Both the position numbers and the translations under genes were made by a program. From NCBI GenBank assembly GCA_018000455.1, contig JAGNJW010000002.1:1-64000 (forward strand): 64,000 nt of DNA, in the 5' to 3' direction. Source of the DNA: Acidobacteriota bacterium (lineage in GTDB: Bacteria > Acidobacteriota > Vicinamibacteria > Vicinamibacterales > UBA2999). Every line of letters begins with the position of its first letter. Position 1 is the stretch's first letter. Shown here piece by piece: positions 46,153 to 55,632 of the stretch. The notes beneath the pieces are model-generated. The model did not search any database. It saw only the letters and a program-made list of their open reading frames with translations, and was not told the DNA's origin.

Positions 46153-46182
46153 TTGACGTACCGGCCGTACCCGCACTACGTA
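46153..46182 (+). promoter_or_regulatory. Candidate promoter of the radical SAM gene
   Basis: TTGACG at 46153-46158 and TACGTA at 46177-46182 (18-nt spacing) form a plausible sigma70-type promoter about 80 bp before the start at 46261. The -10 is weak. The palindrome at 46216-46229 lies downstream of it. Confidence 0.35.
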
Positions 46183-46215
46183 TGTGGCATCCCATGTTCA
46201 CATGGCTGGACAGAT

Positions 46216-46229
46216 CGAACGGCCGTTCG
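46216..46229. promoter_or_regulatory. Palindromic operator-like site before the radical SAM gene
   Basis: CGAACGG-CCGTTCG is a perfect 14-bp palindrome, 31 bp before the start codon. Its core GAACG-N2-CGTTC matches the core of the palindrome in front of the TetR gene (4229-4240) in both half-site and spacing. A repressor bound here would block transcript elongation from the promoter at 46153. Confidence 0.55.
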
Positions 46230-46260
46230 GGCGATTGTCCGTCTGTGAGGAGTTGATTCC

Positions 46261-48366
46261 ATGCGCGCACCAGCGAAGTACCTCGAAAAGGGTCTCTCTG
46301 TCGCCGCCGGCGGTGCCTGGGCCGTCTTCTCGCGGCTCAATCAGATCGCGCCCGGCGGCAGCTTCACGCCGCGATGGTCCGACCTGCCGATGCTGAAGTC
46401 GCACGAGAAGTCCAAGCCGCCGCTGGGGTGGCCGCGCAAGACCGACTCGCTGTGTCCGACCTGTGTGCGCGAAGCGCGCGAGGCCATTCTCGACGGCCGC
46501 CGGCCGCTCGAAACGCTGATCAATGAAAAAGTCGGCGAGATTCCCGCCACGATCCTCGAGCGCGACGGCCGCATCCTGATGGTGAAGGACTGCCCGCAGC
46601 ACGGCCACTTCGAGGACGTCATGGCCATCGACACGGCCTTCTTCAAGCACCTCGAGGACGTGTTCCCGGGACGCGACATCCGCGCCCACAACGACGAAAC
46701 ACTGCACAACCACGGCAGCAGCACCATCAAGCACGGTCGCGGCTCCGTCTTGACGGTGGACCTGACCAACCGCTGCAACATGATGTGCGACCCCTGCTTC
46801 ATGGACGCCAACCAGGTCGGGTTCGTGCACGAACTGACGTGGGACGACATCAAGACCGTGCTCGACAATGCCGTCAGCATCAAGCCGCGGCGCCAGATGT
46901 CGGTGCAGTTCTCGGGCGGCGAACCGACGCTCTCGCCCTACTTCCTCGACGCCATCCGCTACGCCCGGAAGCTCGGCTACACGTCGATTCAGGCCGCCAC
47001 CAACGGCATCGAGTTCGCCAAGCGCCCTGAGTTCGCCAAGGAGGCCGCCGAGGCCGGCCTGCGCTTCGCCTACCTGCAGTTCGACGGCATCGGCAACGCC
47101 GCCAACGCGCACCGCCGCGTCGGCAACCTCTTCGACGTGAAGCTGCAGGCGATCGAGAACCTCTACAATGCGGGCGTCGACATCGTGCCGGTCGTCACGA
47201 TCATCAATGGCGTGAACAACGAGCAGGTGGGACGCATCATCGAGTTCGCCCTCGACAATCCGAAGAAGATCAACTTCCTCTCGTTCCAACCGGTCAGCTT
47301 CACCGGCCGCGACGAGGAGATCACGCCCGAGCGCCGCGCCGCCCAGCGCTACACCCTCTCGCACCTGGCGCACGACGTGAAGCGCCAGACCGGCATGGGC
47401 GAGCCGGCCGAAGACTGGTTCCCGATCTCGTTCATGGGCACGTTCACCGATTGGGCCGACCAGATTCACGGACCGGAGCACGCGTGGGGCAACCTGACCT
47501 GCGGCTGCCATCCCAACTGCGGTATTGGCATGCCGGTGATGATTGACAAAGAGACGAAGGAGGCGGTGCCCGTGACCGCGTTCCTGAACGGCGAGCAACT
47601 GGCCAAGGACGTGGCCGCGGTGACCGACGCCGGCCGCGGCCGGTTCCTGTCGGTGGCCGGCATGGCGCTGGCGCTGATGCGCAACTACGATCCCTTCATG
47701 GCGCCCACGCACTTCCGTATCAAGGATCTGCTGCTGAAGTTCGACAAGACCTTCGGCGCCACCAAGAACGCCGACGCCGCCTACGGCAGCGTCGAGGCCA
47801 CCCGCACCAGAAGCGACATCGAGCGGCGCCGCGCCGATCGCTGGAACTTCCTCTTCATCGCCGGGATGTGGTTCCAGGATCTGTTCAACTACGACTTCCG
47901 GCGCACCGAGATGTGCATCATCCCCTACGCCACTCAGCAGGGCGAGATCTCGTTCTGCGCCTACAACACCGGCATCGGCTGGCGACAGATCATCGAGAAG
48001 ATGCACACGACGGCGACGCTCACCAAGTGGTACGAGGAGAAGGGGCGGCACGAGATCTTCGCCGGCAACAAGGCCGTGCCGCTGCCGACCACGGCGCACT
48101 CACTCGCGCTGAACGCCGAGGCGGTGGCCAAGGGCGCACAGACGGATCTCGACGACCTCGGCGTGGCCAAGAACGCCCGCGAGGAGCAGGTGCTGGCGCG
48201 CAAGCGCACGTCGACATCGCCTGACGAGGCCCGCCGCGACGCCGAGATGGAGCGGCTCTACCGGCAGCACGTGCTGAAGGAGCCGGCGATGCCGATCGTG
48301 CAGATCCAGGGACTCAAGCGCCAGACCGGGGACTCGGGCGGCGGGCAGGCGGAGGCCGGGCACTAG
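46261..48366 (+). CDS. Radical SAM protein of the tetraether-synthase (Tes/MJ0619)-like family, candidate membrane-spanning lipid synthase
   Basis: Predicted 701 aa. The N-terminal domain has SLCPTCVREA (C65, C68) and KDCPQHGHF (C111). The radical SAM core has C172-x3-C176-x2-C179 (CNMMCDPCF), SGGEPTLSP, and AATNGIEFAK. Further Cys groups, TCGCHPNCG (C414, C416, C420) and C552/C566 (MCIIPY, SFCAYN), suggest extra iron-sulfur sites. This arrangement matches archaeal tetraether synthase and its bacterial relatives proposed to couple fatty-acid tails into membrane-spanning lipids such as iso-diabolic acid of acidobacteria. The role is inferred from motif order only. GAGGAG about 10 nt upstream supports ATG 46261. 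Confidence 0.72.
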   Translation: MRAPAKYLEKGLSVAAGGAWAVFSRLNQIAPGGSFTPRWSDLPMLKSHEKSKPPLGWPRKTDSLCPTCVREAREAILDGRRPLETLINEKVGEIPATILERDGRILMVKDCPQHGHFEDVMAIDTAFFKHLEDVFPGRDIRAHNDETLHNHGSSTIKHGRGSVLTVDLTNRCNMMCDPCFMDANQVGFVHELTWDDIKTVLDNAVSIKPRRQMSVQFSGGEPTLSPYFLDAIRYARKLGYTSIQAATNGIEFAKRPEFAKEAAEAGLRFAYLQFDGIGNAANAHRRVGNLFDVKLQAIENLYNAGVDIVPVVTIINGVNNEQVGRIIEFALDNPKKINFLSFQPVSFTGRDEEITPERRAAQRYTLSHLAHDVKRQTGMGEPAEDWFPISFMGTFTDWADQIHGPEHAWGNLTCGCHPNCGIGMPVMIDKETKEAVPVTAFLNGEQLAKDVAAVTDAGRGRFLSVAGMALALMRNYDPFMAPTHFRIKDLLLKFDKTFGATKNADAAYGSVEATRTRSDIERRRADRWNFLFIAGMWFQDLFNYDFRRTEMCIIPYATQQGEISFCAYNTGIGWRQIIEKMHTTATLTKWYEEKGRHEIFAGNKAVPLPTTAHSLALNAEAVAKGAQTDLDDLGVAKNAREEQVLARKRTSTSPDEARRDAEMERLYRQHVLKEPAMPIVQIQGLKRQTGDSGGGQAEAGH

Positions 48367-48384
48367 ACGGCACCGTCATTCCTG

Positions 48385-51006
48385 TCAACGGGCCGCGGCT
48401 TCGGCGGCGCGTGCCTGGTAGAGGCGCTTGGCCTCGTCGAACTGCGCGAAGACGTGCGCGCGTTCCTTCTCGGATCGCCAGCCCGGCCACGCCTCCGCCA
48501 TCTGACGCAGCATGTCGATCCACTTGATCGAGTAGGCGGCGGCTGCGGCGTTCCGGACCGGCGCGCCACCGACCGAAATCCACACCGGATTGGTGAACGC
48601 CTGGGCGAAGCCAGCATCGAGCGGGAAGCGGTCGCCGCGGGCGCCTTCAACGCGCAGGTGATACCAGCCGCTCCGGCTGACCGTGATCGTGCGGGCGAGG
48701 TCGAGGGCCAACTTGTCGCCGGTGAACGGAATCCGCTCGATCACCTCGCCGTTGAAGACGAGCAGCGCTTCCTGCAGGGGCGTCATCGAGCGGGCCCAGC
48801 CCGAGATCTCGACCGCCCCGCCGCCGGGCGGCAGGATCACCTCCTCGCCGGGCCCCCGGCCGTTGACCGTCAGCGTCACGAGCGGCCCGAGCGTGACAAA
48901 CGCCCGGCCCGCGCGCAGGCCCTCGAACCAGGCCTCCATCGTGAGGCCCCGATCGCCGGTGTTGACGTAGGTGCGCGCCGAGCCGACGAGCTTGCTCGCG
49001 TGCATGCTGCTGATCGAGTCCTCGCCGCCGACGGCGGTGACGCGGAAGCCGTTGTTGAGCACCGCATACCAGGGCACGAAACCGCCGCGGCCGGCGTCGG
49101 ACCACTCCACGGCGTCGGTCGTGCCGAGTGCGGCGTCGACCATGAACCCCTTACCGCCGCCGAGGCCGAGTTCGATCGGGTCCGTATCGCTTGCAAAGGC
49201 ATGGACGTAGCCCACCGTGGCCCCCTGCGCCTTGGCCTTGCGGAACATGTCCGTGTTGCTCGGGTAGAGGCTCTCGACGGCCGTCCCCTCGTAGCCGGTG
49301 ACGAACGGCGAGATCAGGTGATCGCGCATCCCGAACATGAACACGTGGCCGTAGAACGGCGGGCGGTATTCCTGGCCCACGACCAGCACGCGCTCCTTGG
49401 TCGACAGTGGATGCGCGCCGCCGCCCTTCACGAAGTACTGATAGTCGAGGATGCGGTTGTCCTTGTTGGCGACCTGATCGTTGACGATGTCCTGGTCCTC
49501 GGCGGCCGACATCATCATCAGATTCTCGGGCGTGTTGTGCAGGTTGCCGGCGTAGTTCATGTGCACGTGCGTCGAGCCGCTGAACCAGCCACGGGCCCCC
49601 GGATCGGCGATTTGCTTCAGCCGCACCGTCACGGAGGTGACCTCGCTGGTGCGGATCTCGACGCTCGTCGAAGCGAAGCCGCGTTCGAACCCGGCGACGG
49701 TGGTCATCGAGGCCTTGCCGACCGGTAGCTCCGCGGTGAAGGTGCCGGCGGTATGGAAGATACGATCGCCGATGCCGCTGACGCGTGCGTAGGCATCGCG
49801 CGGCAGGTACTGCTTGCCGTCGGACGCGGCCAGGTGCGTGCGCGCGGCGATGACCTCGCCGGTCGCGTCGTCGACGACGCGGACCGTGAGCGTACCCATG
49901 GGCCGCTTCCACGTCCGCCCGGTGATGCGCACGGTGCGCTGGGCGCCGCCGTAGGTCTCGAGCAGCGCCAGCTGCGGCAGGCCACCCTCGTTCGAGATGA
50001 AGGCAATCCACTCGCCGTCGGGTGACCAGCGCGGGTGAAAGGCGTCGTGCTGGAAGAACGTGAGTTTGTAGGGTTCGCCGCCCACGGTGGGCTGCACGTA
50101 GAGGTTGTTGTACTGATCGGCCGCGCCGGACGTCGACGCATAAACGAAGCGCTTGCCGTCGATGGAGACGTCGGGCCGGGTGCGATACAGCGTCTGCTCG
50201 GCCCGCACGACGACGGCCTTCTCCATGCCGTCGGCCGCGGCCGGCACCCGGTAGACATTGCCGGAGCCGAGGGCCACGTCGCGGTTCGACACGAGCAGCA
50301 ACTCCCGGCCGTCCGGCAGCCAGGCCGGACTGATGTGGACGTCGACGTTGCCGAAGTAGAGCCGGTCGCTCGGGAACGTGTGATCGCGCGTGACGGCCAC
50401 CTCCGGCCCGGCCCACTTCCCGTTCGTGACGGGACGGATGTAGACGTTGAAGTAGCCGTTCGGCGCCGTGGACACGTAAGCCAGCCGCGATCCGTCCGGC
50501 GAGAACACCGGGTCGGTGTAGATCTGCTCGTCGGTCGTGAGCGCGGTGGTGACGCCGGTCGCGAGGTTCAGGATCTCGAGCTGGATCTTCTGGCCATCGT
50601 GGTCGGCCGTGTAGACCAGCCACGCGCCATCGGGCGAGATGTCGGGCGACGAGTGGTAGGCCGGCCCGGAAGTCAGTTCCTCGGCCTGTCCAGACGCCGG
50701 ATCGACGCGCCAGATCGTCCCATGCATCGCCACGGCGAGCCAGGCGCCATCAGGCGACCACGCCGGCCACCACGGCGTGGACGTCACTGCCGGCGGGAAG
50801 TAGAAGTTGTGCATGTAGTTGCCGCCGGTCTTCGCCGCCGGGTAGGCGGTGACGCCGCGGGTGCCCTGCTGCATGGCGCCCCCCTGCATCGGGATGGCGA
50901 CCTTCGGGGTGGCCGTCTGGGCCGCGGGGCGTGCGAACGGCGCCGCCGCAACGACAGCGGCGATGACGGCAAGACAGGGCAAGAGCGAGCGGCGACCTGG
51001 GCGCAT
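48385..51006 (-). CDS. Exported PD40 beta-propeller / CehA-McbA-like metallohydrolase
   Basis: Predicted 873 aa with a signal peptide (LPCLAVIAAVVAAAPFA). Residues about 75-360 contain WD40-like PD40 repeats (WSPDGAWLAVAMHG, ISPDGAWLVYTADH, FSPDGSRLAYVS, WSPDGEWIAFIS). The second half carries a PHP-like metal-dependent domain of the CehA/McbA type, beginning at GWFSGSTHVHMNYAG with SAAEDQDIVND and VGYVHAFASD; its His/Asp pairs suggest metal binding. CehA and McbA are carbaryl hydrolases, but the natural substrate here is unknown. GGAGG 8 nt upstream supports ATG 51006. It is divergent from the next gene by 23 bp. Confidence 0.82.
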   Translation of the reverse strand: MRPGRRSLLPCLAVIAAVVAAAPFARPAAQTATPKVAIPMQGGAMQQGTRGVTAYPAAKTGGNYMHNFYFPPAVTSTPWWPAWSPDGAWLAVAMHGTIWRVDPASGQAEELTSGPAYHSSPDISPDGAWLVYTADHDGQKIQLEILNLATGVTTALTTDEQIYTDPVFSPDGSRLAYVSTAPNGYFNVYIRPVTNGKWAGPEVAVTRDHTFPSDRLYFGNVDVHISPAWLPDGRELLLVSNRDVALGSGNVYRVPAAADGMEKAVVVRAEQTLYRTRPDVSIDGKRFVYASTSGAADQYNNLYVQPTVGGEPYKLTFFQHDAFHPRWSPDGEWIAFISNEGGLPQLALLETYGGAQRTVRITGRTWKRPMGTLTVRVVDDATGEVIAARTHLAASDGKQYLPRDAYARVSGIGDRIFHTAGTFTAELPVGKASMTTVAGFERGFASTSVEIRTSEVTSVTVRLKQIADPGARGWFSGSTHVHMNYAGNLHNTPENLMMMSAAEDQDIVNDQVANKDNRILDYQYFVKGGGAHPLSTKERVLVVGQEYRPPFYGHVFMFGMRDHLISPFVTGYEGTAVESLYPSNTDMFRKAKAQGATVGYVHAFASDTDPIELGLGGGKGFMVDAALGTTDAVEWSDAGRGGFVPWYAVLNNGFRVTAVGGEDSISSMHASKLVGSARTYVNTGDRGLTMEAWFEGLRAGRAFVTLGPLVTLTVNGRGPGEEVILPPGGGAVEISGWARSMTPLQEALLVFNGEVIERIPFTGDKLALDLARTITVSRSGWYHLRVEGARGDRFPLDAGFAQAFTNPVWISVGGAPVRNAAAAAYSIKWIDMLRQMAEAWPGWRSEKERAHVFAQFDEAKRLYQARAAEAAAR

Positions 51007-51029
51007 CGTGATAGCCTCCGCGGCGTAGC

Positions 51030-52220
51030 ATGCCAGAGTTCCGGCCGCGGCTCACGGCAATCGACGCGCTGCGTGGCCTGGTCATGGTCATCATGGCCCT
51101 CGACCACACGCGCGAATTCCTGCACGCCGACGCCATGAACTTCTCCGCCGAGGATCTCACCCGCACGACCGCGTTCATCTTCCTGACGCGCTGGGTGACG
51201 CACATCTGCGCGCCGGTGTTCCTGTTCACGGCGGGCCTGGGCGCCCGCTTGCGCCTGATGCGCGGCGGCACCACCGCCGAGGTCGCCACCTTTCTCTGGA
51301 CGCGTGGGTTGTGGCTGATCGTGGTGGAGCTGACGGTGATGCGCCTGGCGATGAACTTCACCCTCGACGGGCGCTATCCGGTGTTCCTCATCATCCTGTG
51401 GGCGCTCGGCTGGTCGATGGTCGGACTGGCCGCGTGCGTGCGCCTGCCCGCCCGGGTGGTCGGCACGCTCGGCCTCGGCATCGTGCTCTTCCACAACCTG
51501 CTCGACGGTATCCAGGCCAGCCAGCTCGGTGTCGCCGGTCCGCTCTGGCACGTGCTGCATCAGCCGGGCCTGATCATGGTGGGCGGCGTGCCCGCGATAG
51601 CCGGCTATCCTCTGCTGCCGTGGTTCGGGGTGATGGCCGCAGGCTTCTGGGCGGCGGAGGTCTACGCCTGGGACGCCGCACCACGCATACGCCTGCTGCA
51701 GCGGGCGGGCGCGGTCTGTCTCGGAGGCTTCGTGCTGCTGCGGCTCGTGAACGGCTACGGCGACCCGATGCCGTGGTCGACGCAGTCCACCGCCGCGCTC
51801 ACCGTGCTGTCGTTCCTCAACGCGGCCAAGTACCCGCCCTCGCTGATGTTCCTGCTGATGACGCTCGGCCCGGCGCTGCTGCTCCTGGCCGCCTTCGAGC
51901 GCCGGCCGCCGGGCGCCCGCCATCCGTTCGCGGTATTCGGACGCGTCCCGTTCGCCTATTACGTGGTGCACTTCTGGCTGCTGCACCTGGCGGCCGCCGG
52001 CCTCGCCTTCGCCCGCTACGGCCAGGCGACATGGGCGTTTCTGTGGCATCCGCTGCCGTCGATGGGCGGCGCCTGCGAGATGTTCCCGCCCGGTCTCGGC
52101 GTCTCGCTCGGCTGGACCTACGTGGCGTGGCTCCTGGTCGTGGCCGCACTCTACGTCCCGGCGCGCTGGCTGGCGGACCTCAAGGCCAGGCGGCGCGACC
52201 GCTGGCTCGGCTACCTCTAG
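51030..52220 (+). CDS. DUF1624 / HGSNAT-like membrane acyltransferase
   Basis: Predicted 396 aa with about 10 transmembrane helices. It begins with the DUF1624 signature RLTAIDALRGLVMVIMALDH followed by TREFLHA, and has CAPVFLFTAGLGARL and PFAYYVVHFWLLHL. The family is related to heparan-alpha-glucosaminide N-acetyltransferase, which passes acetyl groups across a membrane; the conserved His in ALDH fits this. Substrate unknown; envelope glycan modification is plausible. Confidence 0.85.
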   Translation: MPEFRPRLTAIDALRGLVMVIMALDHTREFLHADAMNFSAEDLTRTTAFIFLTRWVTHICAPVFLFTAGLGARLRLMRGGTTAEVATFLWTRGLWLIVVELTVMRLAMNFTLDGRYPVFLIILWALGWSMVGLAACVRLPARVVGTLGLGIVLFHNLLDGIQASQLGVAGPLWHVLHQPGLIMVGGVPAIAGYPLLPWFGVMAAGFWAAEVYAWDAAPRIRLLQRAGAVCLGGFVLLRLVNGYGDPMPWSTQSTAALTVLSFLNAAKYPPSLMFLLMTLGPALLLLAAFERRPPGARHPFAVFGRVPFAYYVVHFWLLHLAAAGLAFARYGQATWAFLWHPLPSMGGACEMFPPGLGVSLGWTYVAWLLVVAALYVPARWLADLKARRRDRWLGYL

Positions 52221-52254
52221 CAGAGTATCCGGCGCGTCCGCGCGTACAAGGCAA

Positions 52255-52281
52255 GGGCCCGACCGCGAAGCGGCCGGGCCC
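52255..52281. terminator. Bidirectional hairpin terminator
   Basis: GGGCCCGACCGC (52255-52266) pairs with GCGGCCGGGCCC (52270-52281) across a GAA loop, with one mismatch in 12 bp. It lies between the ends of convergent genes at 52220 and 52300. The short flanks (CAA before, TTG after) extend the pairing. Confidence 0.75.
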
Positions 52282-52299
52282 GTTGTCCCCAAGTCTGGA

Positions 52300-55206
52300 T
52301 CAGAAGCTCACGCGGATGGCGAGCTGTCCGGTGCGCGGGCGGAAGGCATTGCCGATGTTCTGCTGCGGCGCGCCGAAGGTAGGCGACGACACCACCGCAT
52401 TGTAGGAGCCGTAGTTCTCGTGGTTGAACACGTTGAACACCTCGGCCACCGCCTGCAGGCTCACGTTGTTGATCTTGAAGGCCTTGGTGGCGCGGGCGTC
52501 GACCTTGTGGATGGCATCACCCTTGAGGGCGTTGCGGGGCACGCGGTCGCCCGAGTTGAGCGTCGTCGGCCCGTCGTAGCGATCCCCGGCAAGAGTCGTA
52601 TTGACCACGAGCGGGTTGGCGCCGACGTAGAGGCGGTTGGCCAGGCCGAGCGCCGCGCGGCTCTTGCCGTAGGGATTGCCGCCCACGGTCGTCTGGTAGT
52701 AATTGCCCGAGCCGAACTGGTAGGCGCCAGAGAATGTCAGGCCCCAGCCCGGGGCCCAGATGCCGTTCAGCCGCAGCGTGTGACGCTGGAACTCCTGCGA
52801 GCGGGCCCACTGCCCGTCGCCGCCGATGTCGAGCGGATTGTCGGCGTTCGGACCAAACCCATTGGCCGGCTGGTTGTCATTCGCGAAGAACGTATAGGTG
52901 TAAGTGAGACCGGCCTGGAAGTTGTTCGCATAGCGGCGCGAGATGCCGTTGGCGAGCGACAGGAAATCGGCCTTGCCGCCCGACTCGATCCAGATGATCG
53001 GCCCCCAGGTGGGATCGGCGACGCGGCCCTGGGCGGGATATCCGGTGGCCGGGTCGACCACCAGGTTGATGTCGACGCCGCGCGTGCGGTTGTATTCGCG
53101 CCAGTGCGTCAGGTCCATCTCGATGCCGAGCACCTCGGTAATCTGGCGCTGGAAGCCGATGGCGCTCTGCCAGGTGACCGGGAACTTGAAGTCGTGTGCG
53201 ATGACGCGAGGCGCCTGGGGCACGGCGCCGCTGGCGATCTGCGCTGCCGTGAATTGCCTGGTGGGGTTCAGGAACCACCCCGGCTGGTTGTCGTTGGCGA
53301 AGCTGTTGACGATGATGCGGTTGCCGAACGACTGCTGGCTGAAGGTCACGTTCGAGACCACCGAGCCGTAGTAGAGGCCGGTGCCGCCGCGCACCACCAG
53401 CTTGTTGCCGCCGCCGACGTTCCAGGCAAACCCGGCCCGCGGCGAGATGTTGTTGTTGTCGCGGATGTTGTCCTTGAACAGCGGCCCGTTGAGCGGCGCG
53501 AACACGGTGGTGTTCTTGGTGTCGGGCGGATCGGTGGCGCCCTGGTCGAGGTCGTAGCGCACGCCGTAGTTGATGGTCAGCTGGTCGCTCACCCGCCAGT
53601 TGTCGCCGAACCAGACGGCGTAGGTCGGCCGCGGAATGTCGACGTTCCAGTTGCCGGTGTTCTGCAGGAAATTGGTCGCGAACGTGTCGAGCCCGGTGAT
53701 GTCCCACTGCGTCGGATCGTTCCCCGGGAAGCGGCGCTCGAGATCCGCCGGGTTGCCGCGGAAGTTGAAGACGCCCCGCTCGCCGAGGTGCCACTCGCCC
53801 GAGTCCTTCCAGCCAAGGAACTCGGCGCCGATCTTCATCTCGTGGCCGGCCTTGTTCCACGTCAGGTCGTAGCGTGCCGTGAACTGCTTCTGGTTGAACT
53901 CCTGCGGGAAGTTCTGGGGCGGGCCGATGGTGCCGTTGATGAAGTTGAACGACGGCGTGCCCACACCGGTCCACCCGGGAGGTGACTGCGTCACCAGGTC
54001 GCCCAAGGCTACGCCGTTGGTCCAGCCGAAGGTGTTGTAGCCGACGCGCAGCTCTTCGACCATGCTCGACGAGCGCACGTGCGACCAGCTGACGAGGAAG
54101 TTGTCGGCCTTGCGCGTGCGCGACGCCGACTGCGTCGGGTGCTCGGCCTGCTTGTCGTTGGGCCGATCGAAGCGCCAGAACGAGTAGCGGTAGGAGAGAT
54201 GCGAGTTGGACGTCCAGTCCTGGTCGACGCGGCCGAGCGCGCTGTGGTTGACCTGCTTGTCGGCGGCCGAGTCACGAAGCGACGGCAGGTTCACCGGCGC
54301 GAAGAACACCGTGCCTGGCTCGCGCTCGTACTCGTAGCTGCCGAAGAAGTGCAGCTTGTCTTTCTTGATGGGCCCGCCGAGCGAGGCGCCGGTCTGCTGG
54401 TTCTGATATGGCAGCACGCGCTTGGCGACGAAATCGGCGCTGTTCCACTTGTCGTCGCGGAAGTAGCCGTACGCCGATCCATGCACGTCATTGGTGCCGG
54501 ACTTCGAGATGGCCTGCACTTGCACGCCGGTCGAGCGGCCCTGCGTGATGTCGAACAGGTTGGTGATGATCTGGAACTCGGCAATGGCCTCGCGGCTGAA
54601 CTTCGGCTGACCGAAGCCGGAACTGGCCACCTTGTTGGTGATCTGCTGGCCGTCAAGGTTGAGCTGGAAGGCGTTGTCGTCACCGACACCCGGACGGTTG
54701 TCGACGTTGTTGGCGGTGATGCCTTTGACCTGCAGCGACAGCTCCATCCAGTTGCGGCCGGCCAGCGGCAGTTCTTCCATCTGGCGGCGGTCGACGTTGC
54801 CGGCGACCTCGGAGGACGTGATGTCGACCAGCGGCGACGCGCCGGTGACGGTGATGGTCTCGGCCAGCGAGCCGACCTTGAGCGACAGCGGTAGCGTCGC
54901 GTTCTGGCCGACGCGCAACTCGATCTCGGGGATGGTGGCGGTGCCGAATCCCGACAGTTCGGCGATGACCGAGTAGCGGCCCGGCGGCAGGTTGAAGAGC
55001 TGGTATTCGCCGCGTTCGCTCGTGACTCCGCTGGCCACACGACCCGTGCCGAGGTCCGTCGCCGTGACGGTCACGCCAGGCAACACGCCCTTCGATTCGT
55101 CCGTCACGATTCCCGACAACGTGGCGTTCTGCTGAGCTACCGCCACTGACGGCAATGCGAACAAGAGTGTCACGAGGAGCGCGCGCGCGCCGAAGGAGTG
55201 GAACAT
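52300..55206 (-). CDS. Oar-like TonB-dependent outer-membrane receptor
   Basis: Predicted 968 aa. The signal peptide (ALLVTLLFALPSVAVAQQ) is followed by a carboxypeptidase-regulatory-like beta domain (SGIVTDESKGVLPGVTVTAT), a plug domain (ELPLAGRNWMELSLQ, NLDGQQITNKVASSGFGQP) and a long beta-barrel ending in aromatic Phe (AIRVSF), the usual outer-membrane assembly signal. It is typical of acidobacterial Oar/OmpA-related receptors; the ligand may be a glycan or peptide. ATG 55206 has GGAGG 6 nt upstream, which decides against the longer open frame. A strong hairpin follows the gene. Confidence 0.9.
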   Translation of the reverse strand: MFHSFGARALLVTLLFALPSVAVAQQNATLSGIVTDESKGVLPGVTVTATDLGTGRVASGVTSERGEYQLFNLPPGRYSVIAELSGFGTATIPEIELRVGQNATLPLSLKVGSLAETITVTGASPLVDITSSEVAGNVDRRQMEELPLAGRNWMELSLQVKGITANNVDNRPGVGDDNAFQLNLDGQQITNKVASSGFGQPKFSREAIAEFQIITNLFDITQGRSTGVQVQAISKSGTNDVHGSAYGYFRDDKWNSADFVAKRVLPYQNQQTGASLGGPIKKDKLHFFGSYEYEREPGTVFFAPVNLPSLRDSAADKQVNHSALGRVDQDWTSNSHLSYRYSFWRFDRPNDKQAEHPTQSASRTRKADNFLVSWSHVRSSSMVEELRVGYNTFGWTNGVALGDLVTQSPPGWTGVGTPSFNFINGTIGPPQNFPQEFNQKQFTARYDLTWNKAGHEMKIGAEFLGWKDSGEWHLGERGVFNFRGNPADLERRFPGNDPTQWDITGLDTFATNFLQNTGNWNVDIPRPTYAVWFGDNWRVSDQLTINYGVRYDLDQGATDPPDTKNTTVFAPLNGPLFKDNIRDNNNISPRAGFAWNVGGGNKLVVRGGTGLYYGSVVSNVTFSQQSFGNRIIVNSFANDNQPGWFLNPTRQFTAAQIASGAVPQAPRVIAHDFKFPVTWQSAIGFQRQITEVLGIEMDLTHWREYNRTRGVDINLVVDPATGYPAQGRVADPTWGPIIWIESGGKADFLSLANGISRRYANNFQAGLTYTYTFFANDNQPANGFGPNADNPLDIGGDGQWARSQEFQRHTLRLNGIWAPGWGLTFSGAYQFGSGNYYQTTVGGNPYGKSRAALGLANRLYVGANPLVVNTTLAGDRYDGPTTLNSGDRVPRNALKGDAIHKVDARATKAFKINNVSLQAVAEVFNVFNHENYGSYNAVVSSPTFGAPQQNIGNAFRPRTGQLAIRVSF

Positions 55207-55257
55207 CAAAAGCCTCCGCTGAGAGTGGCCGGCAGACGCCGGCCGGAACTGGCGCGG

Positions 55258-55263
55258 ACTATA
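55258..55263 (-). promoter_or_regulatory. Candidate -10 of the Oar-like receptor gene
   Basis: TATAGT reads on the reverse strand about 52 bp before the receptor start, giving a leader of about 45 nt that contains the GGAGG site. A GTTGCAAC palindrome lies just upstream of the box. No good -35 at 17 nt was found. Confidence 0.35.
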
Positions 55264-55280
55264 GCACCGTTGCAACTGCG

Positions 55281-55309
55281 TTGCGTCGAAAATCACCGCG
55301 TTCTATGAT
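55281..55309 (+). promoter_or_regulatory. Promoter of the DUF485-actP operon
   Basis: TTGCGT (55281-55286) and TATGAT (55304-55309) are separated by exactly 17 nt, with an expected start about 27 nt before ATG 55343. Confidence 0.55.
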
Positions 55310-55342
55310 GCCGCGCCGAGCGTTCTCGCCCATCAGGTGCCC

Positions 55343-55632
55343 ATGCCCTCCACATCTTCGTCGTCTCACGCTGCCCTCGAGGCGCTCGCTGCCGCCCGCT
55401 GGCGTATCGGGCTGGGCCTCACGGCCGCCATGACCGCCATTTACGTGGTGTTCATTCTGCTCATCGCCTACGGCCGTGATTTCCTGGGCCAGCGCCTGGC
55501 TCCAGGTCTCAGCATCGGCATCGCCCTCGGTGTGGTCGTGATTTTCGCGGCCATGGCGATCATCCTCATCTACGTCCGCTGGGCCAACGAACACTACGAC
55601 CGCGAAGTCGCGGCCATCCGTGGAGGTCGCCG

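Noticed and set aside
46198..48099. A 633-codon reverse frame opposite the radical SAM gene
   Set aside because: Antisense to a gene with intact cysteine motifs; no family resemblance.
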